DNA of 64,000 nucleotides from Luzula sylvatica. Taxonomy: Eukaryota > Streptophyta > Magnoliopsida > Poales > Juncaceae. Location of the stretch: NCBI GenBank assembly GCA_946800325.1, contig OX326957.1, positions 1,550,001 to 1,614,000 on the forward strand. The letters run 5' to 3'. The notes under the pieces were generated by a model. It worked only from the letters and a program-made list of their open reading frames with translations, was not told where the DNA came from and searched no databases. Positions 25,317-38,450 of this stretch are shown here, one piece after another. The first letter of the stretch is position 1. Every line of letters starts with the position of its first letter. The translations under genes were made by a program, and so were the position numbers.

Positions 25317-26944
25317 TCTTTCATTTTGGAGTTTTTTTAAGGAAAACATGAAAATTTAGCATTTTGTTCGTTTTAGACATGAATTTTAGAATTTATTACA
25401 AAAAAAAATGATAATTGATATTTTTGATGGTGTTAGACTTCACTTTTGGCATTGTTTTCGACTTTTTAAAAAAAAAAGAATCGAAATTCGTATGTGTTAG
25501 TCTTCGATTTTGGATTTTTTTTAGTAAAACATGAAAATTAAGTATTTTGGTCATTTTAAACATCAATTTTGACATTTATTAGAGAAAAATGATAATTTAT
25601 ATTTTTAACGTGTTAGACTTTACTTTTTGCACTTTTTTCAACTTTCTTGAATAAAAAAAAGAAATTCGCACGTGTTAGTCTTCAATTTTGGAGTTCTTTT
25701 GAGGAAAATATGAAAATTAACTATTTTGTTTGTTTTATCCACAAATTTTGACATTTATTAGACAAATATGATAATTGATATTTTGAAGGTGTTAGACTTC
25801 AATTTTTGCATTTTTATCAAATGGTTTGAACAAAAAAAATAGAAATTCGTATGTGTTAGTGTTTCATTTTGGAGATTTTTTGAATAATACATGAAATTAA
25901 GTATTTTGTTCGTTTTAGACATGAACTTTGGAATGTATTAGAAAAATATGATAATTGATATTTTTAAAGGTGTTAGACTTCACTTTTGGCATTCTTTTCA
26001 CCTTTTTTAAGCAAAAAGAATAGAAATTCGCATGTGTTAGTCTTAGATTTTTGGGTTTTTCGAGTAAAACATGAAAATTAAGTATTTCGTTCATTTAGAG
26101 ACCAATTTTGACATTTATTAGAAAAATCTGAAAATTAATATTTTTGAAGGTGTTAGACTTCACTTTTTGCATTTTTACAAATTGTTTCAACAAAACAACT
26201 AGAAATTCGCATGTGTTAGTCTTCAATTTGGAGTTTTTTTGAGGAAAACATGAAAATTAACCATTTTGTTCATTTTAGACATGAATTTTAGAATTTATTA
26301 TGAAAAAATGATTATTGATATTTTTGAAGGTGTTGGACTTCAATTTTGGCATTCTTTTCCCCTTTTTTAAACAAAACGAATAGTAATTCGCATGTGATAG
26401 TCTTAGATTTTTGAGTTTTTTTTGATTAAAACATGAAAATTAAGTATTGCGTTCATTTTAGACACCAATCTTGGAATTTATTAGTAAAATATGAACATGA
26501 ATATTTTTTGAAGGTGTTAGACTTCACTTTTTGCATTTTTATCAAATTGTTTGAACAAAAAAAATAGAAATTCGTATGTGTTAGTCTTTCATTTTGGAGT
26601 TTTTTTTGAGGAAAACGTGAAAATTAAGTATTTTGTAAGTTTTAGTGTATGCATTTTGGAATTTATTAGAAAAATATGATAATTGATATTTTTGAAGGTA
26701 TTAGATTTCACTTTTGGCATTCTTTTCACATTTTTTAAACAAAAAGAATAGAAATTCACATGTGTTAGTCTTAGATTTTTGATTTTTTTGAGTAAAACAT
26801 GAAAATTAAGTATTTTGTTCAATTTAGACACCAATTTTAACATTTGTTAGAAAAATATGAAAATTAATATTTTTTAAGGTGTTAGACTTCACTTTTTGCA
26901 TTTTTTCAAATTGTTCGAACAAAAAAAATAGAAATTCACATGTG

Positions 26945-27013
26945 TAGTAAACAGAGGAACTCACCATATTCCGACTTGGAACATGCTTCTTTCTTTCTAG
27001 CCTGTTTGTTTAG
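26945..27013 (+). repeat. 69-bp foreign block, copy 8 (last)
   Basis: Consensus form. It is 1697 bp after copy 7, one HOR unit. No further copies occur to the right, neither in the rest of array A nor in array B. Confidence 0.9.
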
Positions 27014-27599
27014 TCTTTCATTTTGGAGTTTTTTTAAGGAAAACATGAAAATTAAGCATTTTGTTCGTTTTAGACATGAATTTTAGAATTTATTACAAAA
27101 AAAATGATAATTGATATTTTTGATGGTGTTAGACTTCACTTTTGGCATTGTTTTCAACTTTTTTAAACAAAAAGAATCGAAATTCGTACGTGTTAGTCTT
27201 CGATTTTGGATTTTTTTTAGTAAAACATGAAAATTAAGTATTTTGGTCATTTTAAACATCAATTTTGACATTTATTAGAGAAAAATGATAATTGATATTT
27301 TTAACGTGTTAGACTTTACTTTTTGCACTTTTTTCAACTTTCTTGAATAAAAAAAAAGAAATTCGCACGTGTTAGTCTTCAATTTTGGAGTTCTTTTGAG
27401 GAAAATATGAAAATTAACTATTTTGTTGGTTTTATCCACAAATTTTGACATTTATTAGACAAATATGATAATTGATATTTTGAAGGTGTTAGACTTCAAT
27501 TTTTGCATTTTTATCAAATGGTTTGAACAAAAAAAATTGAAATTCGTATGTGTTAGTCTTTCATTTTGGAGTTTTTTTGAGGAATACATGAAATTAAGT

Positions 27600-30500
27600 A
27601 TTTTGTTCGTTTTAGACATGAACTTTGGAATGTATTAGAAAAATATGATAATTGCTATTTTTAAAGGTGTTAGACTTCACTTTTGGCATTCTTTTCACCT
27701 TTTTTAAGCAAAAAGAATAGAAATTCGCATGTGTTAGTGTTAGATTTTTGGGTTTTTCGAGTAAAACATGAAAATTAAGTATTTCGTTCATTTTAGACAC
27801 CAATTTTGACATTTATTAGAAAAATCTTAAAATTAATATTTTTGAAGGTGTTAGACTTCACTTTTTGCATTTTCACAAATTGTTTCAACAAAACAACTAG
27901 AAATTCGCATGTGTTAGTCTTTCAATTTGGAGCTTTTTTGAGGAAAACATGAAAATTAAGCATTTTGTTCGTTTTAGACATGAATTTTAGAATTTATTAT
28001 GAAGAAATGATTATTGATATTTTTGAAGGTGTTGGACTTCAATTTTGGCATTCTTTTCAACTTTTTTAAACTAAAAGAATAGAAATTCGCATGTGTTAGT
28101 CTTCGATTTTAGAGTTTTTTTAGTAAAACTTGAAAATTAAGTATTTGGTCATATTAGACTTCCATTTTGACATTTATTAGAGAAAAATGATAATTGATAT
28201 TTTTAACGTGTTAGACTTTATTTTTTGCACTTTTTTCAACTTGTTTGAATAAAAAAATAGAAATTCGCACGTGTTAGTCTTCAATTTTGGAGTTCTTTTG
28301 AGGAAAATATGAAAATTAAGTATTTTGTTTGTTTTATGCGCATATTTTGACATTTATTAGACAAATATGATAATTGATATTTTGAAGGTGTTAGACTTCA
28401 CTTTTTGCATTTTTATCAAATGGTTTGAACAAAAAAAATAGAAATTCGTATGTGTTAGTCTTTCATTTTGGAGTTTTTTTGAGGAATACAAGAAATTAAG
28501 TATTTTGGTCGTTTTAGACATGAATTTTGGAATTAATTAGAAAAATATGATAATTGATATTTTTAAAGGTGTTAGACTTCACTTTTGGCATTCTTTTCAC
28601 CTTTTTTAAGCAAAAAGAATAGAAATTCGCATGTGTTAGTGTTAGATTTTTGGGTTTTTCTAGTAAAACATGAAAATTAAGTATTTCGTTCATTTTAGAC
28701 ACCAATTTTAACATTTATTAGAACAATATGAAAATTAATATTTTTGAAGGTGTTAGACTTCACTTTTTGCATTTTTACAAATTGTTTCAACAAAACATCT
28801 AGAAATTCGCATGTGTTAGTTTTTCAATTTGGAGTTTTTTTGAGGAAAACATGAAAATTAAGCATTCTGTTCGTTTTAGACATGAATTTTAGAATTTATT
28901 ATGAAAAAATGATACTTGATATTTTTGAAGGTGTTAGACTTCAATTTTGGCATTTTTTTCAATTTTTTTAAACTCAAAGAATAGAAATCGCATGTGTTAG
29001 TCTACGATTTTGGAGTTTTTTTAGTAAAACATGAAAATTAAGTATTAGGTCATTTTAGACATCAATTTTGACATTTATTTTAGAAAAATAATAATTGATA
29101 TTTTTAACGTGTTAAACTTTACTTTTTTGATTTGTTTCAACTTGTTTGAATAAAAAAAAAGAAATTCGCATGTGTTAGTCTTCAATTTTGGAGTTCTTTT
29201 GAGGAAAATATGAAAAATAACTATTTTGTTTGTTTTATCCACAAATTTTGACATTTATTAGACAAATGTGATAATTGATATTTTGAAGGTGTTAGACTTC
29301 ACTTTTTGCATTTTTATCAAATGGTTTGTACAAAAAAAATAGAAATTCGTATGTGTTAGTCTTTCATTTTGGAGTTTTTTTGAGGAATACATGAAATTAA
29401 GTATTTTGTTCGTTTTAGACATGAACTTTGGAATGTATTCGAAAAATATGATAATTGATATTTTTAAAGGTGTTAGACTTCACTTTTGGCATTCTTTTCA
29501 CCTTTTTTTAAGCAAAAAGAATAGAAATTCGCATGTGTTAGTGTTAGATTTTTGGGTTTTTCGAGTAAAACATGAAAATTATGTATTTCGTTCATTTTAG
29601 ACACCAATTTTGACATTTATTAGAAAAATCTTAAAATTAATATTTTTGAAGGTGTTAAGACTTCACTTTTTGCATTTTTACAAATTGTTTCAACAAAACA
29701 ACTAGAAATACGCATGTGTTAGTCTTTCAATTTGGAGCTTTTTTGAGGAAAACATGAAAATTAAGCATTTTGTTCGTTTTAGACATGAATTTTAGAATTT
29801 ATTATGAAAAAATGATTATTGATATTTTTGAAGGTGTTGGACTTCAATTTTGGCATTATTTTCAACTTTTTTAAACTAAAAGAATAGAAATTCGCATGTG
29901 TTAGTCTTCGATTTTAGAGTTTTTTTAGTAAAACTTGAAAATTAAGTATTTGGTCATTTTAGACTTCCATTTTGACATTTATTAGAGAAAAATGATAATT
30001 GATATTTTTAACGTGTTAGACTTTATTTTTTGCACTTTTTTAAACTTGTTTGAATAAAAAAATAGAAATTCGCACGTGTTAGTCTTCAATTTTGGAGTTC
30101 TTTTGAGGAAAATATGAAAATTAAGTATTTTGTTTGTTTTATGCGCATATTTTGACATTTATTAGACAAATATGATAATTGATATTTTGAAGGTGTTAGA
30201 CTTCACTTTTTGCATTTTTATCAAATGGTTTGAACAAAAAAAATAGAAATTCGTATGTGTTAGTCTTTCATTTTGGAGTTTTTTTGAGGAATACAAGAAA
30301 TTAAGTATTTTGGTCGTTTTAGACATGAATTTTGGAATTAATTAGAAAAATATGATAATTGATATTTTTAAAGGTGTTAGACTTCACTTTTGGCATTCTT
30401 TTCACCTTTTTTAAGCAAAAAGAATAGAAATTCGCATGTGTTAGTGTTAGATTTTTGGGTTTTTCTAGTAAAACATGAAAATTAAGTATTTCGTTCATTT

Positions 30501-33050
30501 TAGACACCAATTTTAACATTTATTAGAACAATATGAAAATTAATATTTTTGAAGGTGTTAGACTTCACTTTTTGCATTTTTACAAATTGTTTCAACAAAA
30601 CAACTAGAAATTCGCATGTGTTAGTTTTTCAATTTGGAGTTTTTTTGAGGAAAACATGAAAATTAAGCATTCTGTTCATTTTAGACATGAATTTTAGAAT
30701 TTATTATGAAAAAATGATAATTGATATTTTTGAAGGTGTTAGACTTCAATTTTGGCATTTTTTTCAATTTTTTTAAACTAAAAGAATAGAAATTCGCATG
30801 TGTTAGTCTTCGATTTTGGAGTTTTTTTAGTAAAACACGAAAATTAAGTATTAGGTCATTTTAGACATCAATTTTAACATTTATTTGAGAAAAATAATAA
30901 TTGATATTTTTACCGTGTTAAACTTTACTTTTTGCATTTGTTTCAACTTGTTTGAATAAAAAAAAAGAAATTCGCATGTGTTAGTCTTCAATTTTGGAGT
31001 TCTTTTGAGGAAAATATGAAAAATAACTATTTTGTTTGTTTTATCCACAAATTTTGACATTTATTAGACAAATATGATAATTGATATTTTGAAGGTGTTA
31101 GACTTCACTTTTTGCATTTTTATCAAATGGTTTGAACAAAAAAAATCGAAATTCGTATGTGTTAGTCTTTCATTTTGGAGTTTTTTTGAGGAATACATGA
31201 AATTAAGTATTTTGTCCGTTTTAGACATGAATTTTGGAATTTATTCGAAAAATATGATAATTGATATTTTTAAAGGTGTTAGACTTCACTTTTGGCATTC
31301 TTTTCACCTTTTTTAAACAAAAAGAATAGAAATTCGCATGTGTTAGTCTTCGATTTTAGAGTTTTTTTAGTAAAACTTGAAAATTAAGTATTTGGTCATT
31401 TTAGACTTCCATTTTGGCATTTATTAGAGAAAAATGATAATTGATATTTTTAACGTGTTAGACTTTATTTTTTGCACTTTTTTCAACTTGTTTGAATAAA
31501 AAAATAGAAATTCGCACGTGTTAGTCTTCAATTTTGGAGTTCTTTTGAGGAAAATATGAAAATTAAGTATGTTGTTTGTTTTATGCGCATATTTTGACAT
31601 TTATTAGACAAATATGATAATTGATATTTTGAAGGTGTTAGACTTCACTTTTTGCATTTTTATCAAATGGTTTGAACAAAAAAAATAGAAATTCGTATGT
31701 GTTAGTCTTTCATTTTGGAGTTTTTTTGAGGAATACAAGAAATTAAGTATTTTGGTCGTTTTAGACATGAATTTTGGAATTAATTAGAAAAATATGATAA
31801 TTGATATTTTTAAAGGTGTTAGACTTCACTTTTGGCATTCTTTTCACCTTTTTTAAGCAAAAAGAATAGAAATTCGCATGTGTTAGTGTTAGATTTTTGG
31901 GTTTTTCTAGTAAAACATGAAAATTAAGTATTTCGTTCATTTTAGACACCAATTTTAACATTTATTAGAACAATATGAAAATTACTATTTTTGAAGGTGT
32001 TAGACTTCACTTTTTGCATTTTTACAAATTGTTTCAACAAAACAACTAAAAATTCGCATGTGTTAGTTTTTCAATTTGGAGTTTTTTTGAGGAAAACATG
32101 AAAATTAAGCATTCTGTTCATTTTAGACATGAATTTTAGAATTTATTATGAAAAAATGATAATTGATATTTTTGAAGGTGTTAGACTTCAATTTTGGCAT
32201 TTTTTTCAATTTTTTTAAACTAAAAGAATAGAAATTCGCATGTGTTAGTCTTCGATTTTGGAGTTTTTTTAGTAAAACAAGAAAATTAAGTATTATGTCA
32301 TTTTAGACATCAATTTAGACATTTATTTGAGAAAAATAATAATTGATATTTTTAACGTGTTAAACTTTACTTTTTGCATTTGTTTCAACTTGTTTGAATA
32401 AAAAAAAAGAAATTCGCATGTGTTAGTCTTCAATTTTGGAGTTCTTTTGAGGAAAATGTGAAAAATAACTATTTTGTTTGTTTTATCCACCAATTTTGAC
32501 ATTTATTAGACAAATATGATAATTGATATTTTGAAGGTGTTAGACTTCACTTTTTGCATTTTTATCAAGTGGTTTGAACAAAAAAAATCGAAATTCGTAT
32601 GTGTTAGTCTTTCATTTTGGAGTTTTTTTGAGGAATACATGAAATTAAGTATTTTGTCCGGTTTAGACATGAATTTTGGAATTTATTAGAAAAATATGAT
32701 AATTGATATTTTTAAAGGTGTTAGACTTCACTTTTGGCATTCTTTTCACCTTTTTTAAACAAAAAGAATAGAAATTCGCATGTGTTAGTCTTAGATTATG
32801 GGGGTTTTCGAGTAAAACATGAAAATTATGTATTTCGTTCATTTTAGACACCAATTTTTACATTTATTAGAAAAATCTGAAAATTAATTTTTTTGAAGGT
32901 GTTAGACTTCACTTTTTGCATTTTTACAAATTGTTTCAACAAAACAACTAGAAATTCGCATGTGTTAGTCTTTCAATTTGGAGTTTTTTTTTGAGGAAAA
33001 CATGAAAATTAAGCATTCTGTTCGTTTTAGACATGAATTTTAGAATTTAT
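27600..33050 (+). repeat. HOR, unit about 1.805 kb (10 monomers)
   Basis: The ttttgttcg/ttttgtccg variant followed by gacatgaa recurs at 27601, 29404, 31210 and 32652 (steps 1803, 1806, 1442). The rarer atgcgcatattttg variant lies at 28337, 30142 and 31584 (1805, 1442). Comparing the two series shows that the third unit lost two monomers (363 bp) at about 31320-31345, where one monomer changes type mid-way. This unit lacks the 69-bp block. Confidence 0.9.
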
Positions 33051-33617
33051 TATGAAAAAATGATAGTTGATATTTTTGAAGGTGTTAGACTTCAATTTTG
33101 GCATTTTTTCAATTTTTTTAAACTAAAAGAATAGAAATTCGCATGTGTTAGTCTTCGATTTTGGAGTTTTTTTAGTAAAACATGCAAATTAAGAATTTTG
33201 TTCATTTTAGACATCAATTTTGACATATATGAGAAAAAAATGATAATTGATATTATTGAAGGTGTTAGACTTCACTTTTTGCATTTTTTTCAACTTGTTC
33301 GAACAAAAAAAAATAGAAATTCGTTCTTGTTAGTCTTTCATTTTGGAGTTTTTTTGAGGAAAACATGAAAATTATATATTTCGTTCAGTTTAGACATGAA
33401 TTTTCATATTTATTAGGAAAATATGATAATTGATATTTTTGAAGGTGTTAGACTTCACTTTTGGCATTCTTTTCACCTTTTTTAAACAAAAAGAATAGAA
33501 ATTCGCATGTGTTAGTCTTAGATTTTTGAGTTTTTTTTATTAAAACATGAAAATTAAGTATTTCGTTCATTTTAGACACCAATTTTGGAATTTATTAGCA
33601 AATGATGAACATGAATA

Positions 33618-33642
33618 TTTTTTGAAGGTGTTACTTCAAAAA
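33618..33642. other. Strand-switch junction of the satellite
   Basis: Array A (plus) stops inside its gaaggtgttagac box, and array B begins with cttcaaaaatatc, the reverse complement of the same box. The junction is a small hairpin: left arm ttttttgaag (33618-33627), loop gtgtta (33628-33633), right arm cttcaaaaa (33634-33642). No foreign sequence separates the arrays. Confidence 0.95.
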
Positions 33643-34179
33643 TATCAATTATCATTTTTTCTAAAAAAGACAAAAATAGTTCTCTAAAATGAGCAAAATA
33701 CTTCATTTTTCATGATTTTCTCAAAAAATTCCGTGATTGAAGACTAACACATACAAATTTCAATTTTTCCAATTTTTTTCAAAAAATCAAAAACTGAAGT
33801 CTAACACCTTCAAAAATATCAATTATCATTTTTTCTAAAAAAGACCAAAATAGTTCTCTAAAATGAGCAAAATACTTCATTATTCATGTTTTTCTCAAAA
33901 AATTCCGTGATTGAAAACTAACACATACAAATTTCTATTTTTCCAATTTTTTGCAAAAAATCAAAAACTGAAGTCTAACACCTTCGAAAATATCAATTAC
34001 CATTGTTTCTAAAAAAGGCCAAAATAGTTCTAAAAAATGTGCAAAATACTTCATTTTTCATGTTTTTCTCGAAAAACTCAGGGATTGAAGACTAACACAT
34101 ACAAATATCTATTTTTCCTATTTTTTGCATAAAATCAAAAACTGAAGTCTAACACCTTCAAAAATATCAATTATCATTT

Positions 34180-37100
34180 TTTCTAAAAAAGACCAAAATA
34201 GTTCTCTAAAATGAGCAAAATACTTCATTTTTCATGTTTTTCTCAAAAAACTTCGCGATTGAAGACTAACACATACAAATTTCAATTTTTCCAATTTTGT
34301 GCAAAAAATCAAAAACTGAAGTCTAACACCTTCAAAAATATCAATTATCATTTTTTCTAAAAAAGACCAAAATAGTTCTCTAAAATGAGCAAAATACATC
34401 ATTTTTCAAGTTTTTCTCAAAAAATTCCGTGATTGAAGACTACCACATCCAAATTTCTATTTTTCCAATTTTTTCCAAAAAATCAAAAACTGAAGTCTAA
34501 CACCTTCAAAAATATCAATTATCATTTTTTCTAAAAAAGACCAAAATAGTTCTCTAAATTGAGCAAAATACATCATTTTTCATGTTTTTCTCAAAAAACT
34601 CCGGGATTGAAGACTAACACATACAAATTTCTATTTTTCCTATTTTTTGCATAAAATCAAAAACTGAAGTCTAACACCGTCAAAATATCAATTATCATTT
34701 TTTCTAAAAAAGACCAAATAGTTCTCTAAAGTGAGCAAAATACTTCATTTTTCATGATTTTCTCAAAAAATTCCGTGATTGAAGACTAACACATACAAAT
34801 TTCAATTTTTCCAATTTTTTGCAAAAAATCAAAAACTGAAGTCTAACACCTTCAAAAATATTAATTATCATTTTTTCTAAAAAAGACCAAAATAGTTCTC
34901 TAAAATGAGCAAAATACTTCATTATTCATGTTTTTCTCAAAAAATTCCGTGATTGAAGACTAACACATACAAATTTCTATTTTTCCAATTTTTTGCAAAA
35001 AATCAAAAACTGTAGTCTAACACCTTCAAAAATATCAATTACCATTGTTTCTAAAAAAGACCAAAATAGTTCTCTAAAATGTGCAAAATACTTCATTTTT
35101 CATGTTTTTCTCGAAAAACTTCGGGATTGAAGACTAACACATACAAATATCAATTTTTCCTATTTTTTGCATAAAATCAAAAACTGAAGTCTAACACCTT
35201 CAAATATATCAATTATCATTTTTTCTAAAAAAGACCAAAATAGTTCTCTAAACTGAGCAAAATACTTCATTTTTCATGTTTTTCTCAAAAAACTTCGCGA
35301 TTGAAGACTAACACATACAAATTTCAATTTTTCCAATTTTGTGCAAAAAATCAAAAACTGAAGTCTAACACCTTAAAAAATATCAGTTATCATTTTTTCT
35401 AAAAAAGACCAAAATAGTTCACTAAATTGAGCAAAATACTTCATTTTTCATGTTTTTCTCAAAAACCTCCGGGATTGAAGACTAACACATACAAATTTCT
35501 ATTTTTCCTATTTTTTGCATCAAATCAAAAACTGAAGTCTAACACCTTCAAAATATCAATTATCATTTTTTCTAAAAAAGACCAAAATAGTTCTCCAAAA
35601 CAAGCAAAATACTTCATTTTTCATGTTTTTCTCAAAAAATTCCGCGATTGAAGACTAACACATACAAATTTCTATTTTTCCAATTTTTTTCAAAAAATCA
35701 AAAACTGAAGTCTAACACCTTCAAAAATATCAATTATCATTGTTTCTAAAAAAGACCAAAATAGTTCTCTAAAATGTGCAAAATACTTCATTTTTCTTGT
35801 TTTTCTCGAAAAACTCCGGGATTGAAGACTAACACATACAAATATCTATTTTTCCTATTTTTTGCATAAAATCAAAAACTGAAGTCTAACCCCTTCAAAA
35901 ATATCAATTATCATTTTTTCTAAAAAAGACCAAAATAGTTCTCTAAAATGAGCAAAATACTTCATTTTTCATGTTTTTCTCAAAAAACTTCGCGATTGAA
36001 GACTAACACATACAAATTTCAATTTTTCCAATTTTGTGCAAAAAATCAAAAACTGAAGTCTAACACCTTCAAAAATATCAATTATCATTTTTTCTAAAAA
36101 AGACCAAAGTAGTTCTCTAAAATGGGCAAAATTCATCATTTTTCAAGTTTTTCTCAAAAAATTCCGTGATTGAAGACTACCACATCCAAATTTCTATTTT
36201 TCCAATTTTTTCAAAAAAATCAAAAACTGAAGTCTAACACCTTCAAAAATATCAATTATCATTTTTTCTAAAAAAGACCAAAATAGTTCTCTAAAATGAG
36301 CAAAATACTTCATTTTTCATGTTTTTCTCAAAAAACTTCGCGATTGAAGACTAACACATACAAATTTCAATTTTTCCAATTTTGTGCAAAAAATCAAAAA
36401 CTGAAGTCTAACACCTTCAAAAATATCAATTATCATTTTTTCTAAAAAAGACCAAAATAGTTCTCTAAAATGAGCAAAATACATCATTTTTCAAGTTTTT
36501 CTCAAAAAATTCCGTGATTGAAGACTACCACATCCAAATTTCTATTTTTCCAATTTTTTCCAAAAAATCAAAAACTGAAGTCTAACACCTTCAAAAATAT
36601 CAATTATCATTTTTTCTAAAAAAGACCAAAATAGTTCTCTAAATTGAGCAAAATACTTCATTTTTCATGTTTTTCTCAAAAAACTCCGGGATTGAAGACT
36701 AACACATACAAATTTCTATTTTTCCTATTTTTTGCATAAAATCAAAAACTGAAGTCTAACACCTTCAAAATATCAATTATCATTTTTTCTAAAAAAGACC
36801 AAAATAGTTCTCTAAAGTGAGCAAAATACTTCATTTTTCATGATTTTCTCAAAAAATTCCGTGATTGAAGACTAACACATACAAATTTCAATTTTTCCAA
36901 TTTTTTGCAAAAAATCAAAAACTGAAGTCTAACACCTTCAAAAATATCAATTATCATTTTTTCTAAAAAAGACCAAAATAGTTCTCTAAAATGAGCAAAA
37001 TACTTCATTATTCATGTTTTTCTCAAAAAATTCCGTGATTGAAGACTAACACATACAAATTTCTATTTTTCCAATTTTTTGCAAAAAATCAAAAACTGTA

Positions 37101-38450
37101 GTCTAACACCTTCAAAAATATCAATTACCATTGTTTCTAAAAAAGACCAAAATAGTTCTCTAAAATGTGCAAAATACTTCATTTTTCATGTTTTTCTCGA
37201 AAAACTCCGGGATTGAAGACTAACACATACAAATATCAATTTTTCCTATTTTTTTGCATAAAATCAAAAACTGAAGTCTAACACCTTCAAAAATATCAAT
37301 TATCATTTTTTCTAAAAAAGACCAAAATAGTTCTCTAAACTGAGGAAAATACTTCATTTTTCATGTTTTTCTCAAAAAACTTCGCGATTGAAGACTAACA
37401 CATACAAATTTCAATTTTTCCAATTTTGTGCAAAAAATCAAAAACTGAAGTCTAACACCTTAAAAAATATCAATTATCATTTTTTCTAAAAAAGACCAAA
37501 ATAGTTCACTAAATTGAGCAAAATACTTCATTTTTCATGTTTTTCTCAAAAACCTCCGGGATTGAAGACTAACACATACAAATTTCTATTTTTCCTATTT
37601 TTTGCATCAAATCAAAAACTGAAGTCTAACACCTTCAAAATATCAATTATCATTTTTTCTAAAAAAGACCAAAATAGTTCTCCAAAACAAGCAAAATACT
37701 TCATTTTTCATGTTTTTCTCAAAAAATTCCGCGATTGAAGACTAACACATACAAATTTCTATTTTTCCAATTTTTTTCAAAAAATCAAAAACTGAAGTCT
37801 AACACCTTCAAAAATATCAATTATCATTGTTTCTAAAAAAGACCAAAATAGTTCTCTAAAATGTGCAAAATACTTCATTTTTCGTGTTTTTCTCGAAAAA
37901 CTCCGGGATTGAAGACTAACACATACAAATATCTATTTTTCCTATTTTTTGCATAAAATCAAAAACTGAAGTCTAACACCTTCAAAAATATCAATTATCA
38001 TTTTTTCTAAAAAAGACCAAAATAGTTCTCTAAAATGAGCAAAATACTTCATTTTTCATGTTTTTCTCAAAAAACTTCGCGATTGAAGACTAACACATAC
38101 AAATTTCAATTTTTCCAATTTTGTGCAAAAAATCAAAAACTGAAGTCTAACACCTTCAAAAATATCAATTATCATTTTTTCTAAAAAAGACCAAAGTAGT
38201 TCTCTAAAATGGGCAAAATTCATCATTTTTCAAGTTTTTCTCAAAAAATTCCGTGATTGAAGACTACCACATCCAAATTTCTATTTTTCCAATTTTTTCA
38301 AAAAAATCAAAAACTGAAGTCTAACACCTTCAAAAATATCAATTATCATTTTTTCTAAAAAAGACCAAAATAGTTCTCTAAAATGAGCAAAATACTTCAT
38401 TTTTCATGTTTTTCTCAAAAAACTTCGCGATTGAAGACTAACACATACAA
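34180..38450. repeat. 2087-bp (12-monomer) tandem duplication
   Basis: Rare variants recur about 2087 bp apart: tcattattcatg (34919/37005), ctgtagtctaac (35009/37095), tccaaaacaagc (35593/37680) and gaccaaagtag with aaaatgggc (36103/38190). The match starts after about 34180 and fails after about 36370/38455, where caaatttcaa changes to caaatttcta. Confidence 0.85.

Larger units (their letters stand above)
23193..27271 (+). repeat. HOR, unit about 1.70 kb (9 monomers + block)
   Basis: Monomer-specific variants recur with a fixed step. The gtaagttttagtgtatgc variant is at 23239, 24938 and 26635 (steps 1699 and 1697), and the 69-bp block is at 23549, 25248 and 26945 (1699 and 1697). Nine monomers of 181 bp plus about 66 bp of net insertion give about 1.70 kb, so the block is amplified as part of the unit. 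Irregular copies of the same unit appear earlier, from about 10.9 kb. Confidence 0.9.
5704..33633 (+). repeat. Satellite array A, monomer about 181 bp
   Basis: Direct head-to-tail copies of one AT-rich monomer, roughly 154 of them. Successive agaaattcg boxes measured at 6491, 6672, 6854, 7034, 7216, 7398, 7582 and 7759 give steps of 177-184 bp. Each monomer carries, in order: gaaattcgcatgtgttag (or cgtatg/cgcacg forms), gtctt plus caattttggag, gaggaaaacatgaaaatt, aagtattttgttcgtttta, gacattttg, tattagacaaatatg, ataattgatattttt, gaaggtgttagacttcac, ttttgcatttttatcaa, and ttgtttgaacaaaaa. Copies differ from neighbours by substitutions and small indels but resemble copies several monomers away, which is higher-order organisation. 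No coding content. A 177-181 bp monomer in an array of this size is typical of plant centromeric or heterochromatic satellites; the location is inferred. I do not recognise the family. Confidence 0.97.

Noticed and set aside
6746..32854. Repeated minus-strand frames of 62-112 codons with similar sequences (rich in K, N, F)
   Set aside because: Each is the satellite monomer read through in one frame. They recur with the monomer/HOR period, have no start context or domains, and break wherever the monomer has an indel. The apparent protein family is the repeat itself.
33600..33660. Strand switch as the stem of a large foldback transposon
   Set aside because: The two sides are different subfamilies with different monomer lengths and do not pair as a long perfect stem. 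No transposon ends or target duplication are seen.
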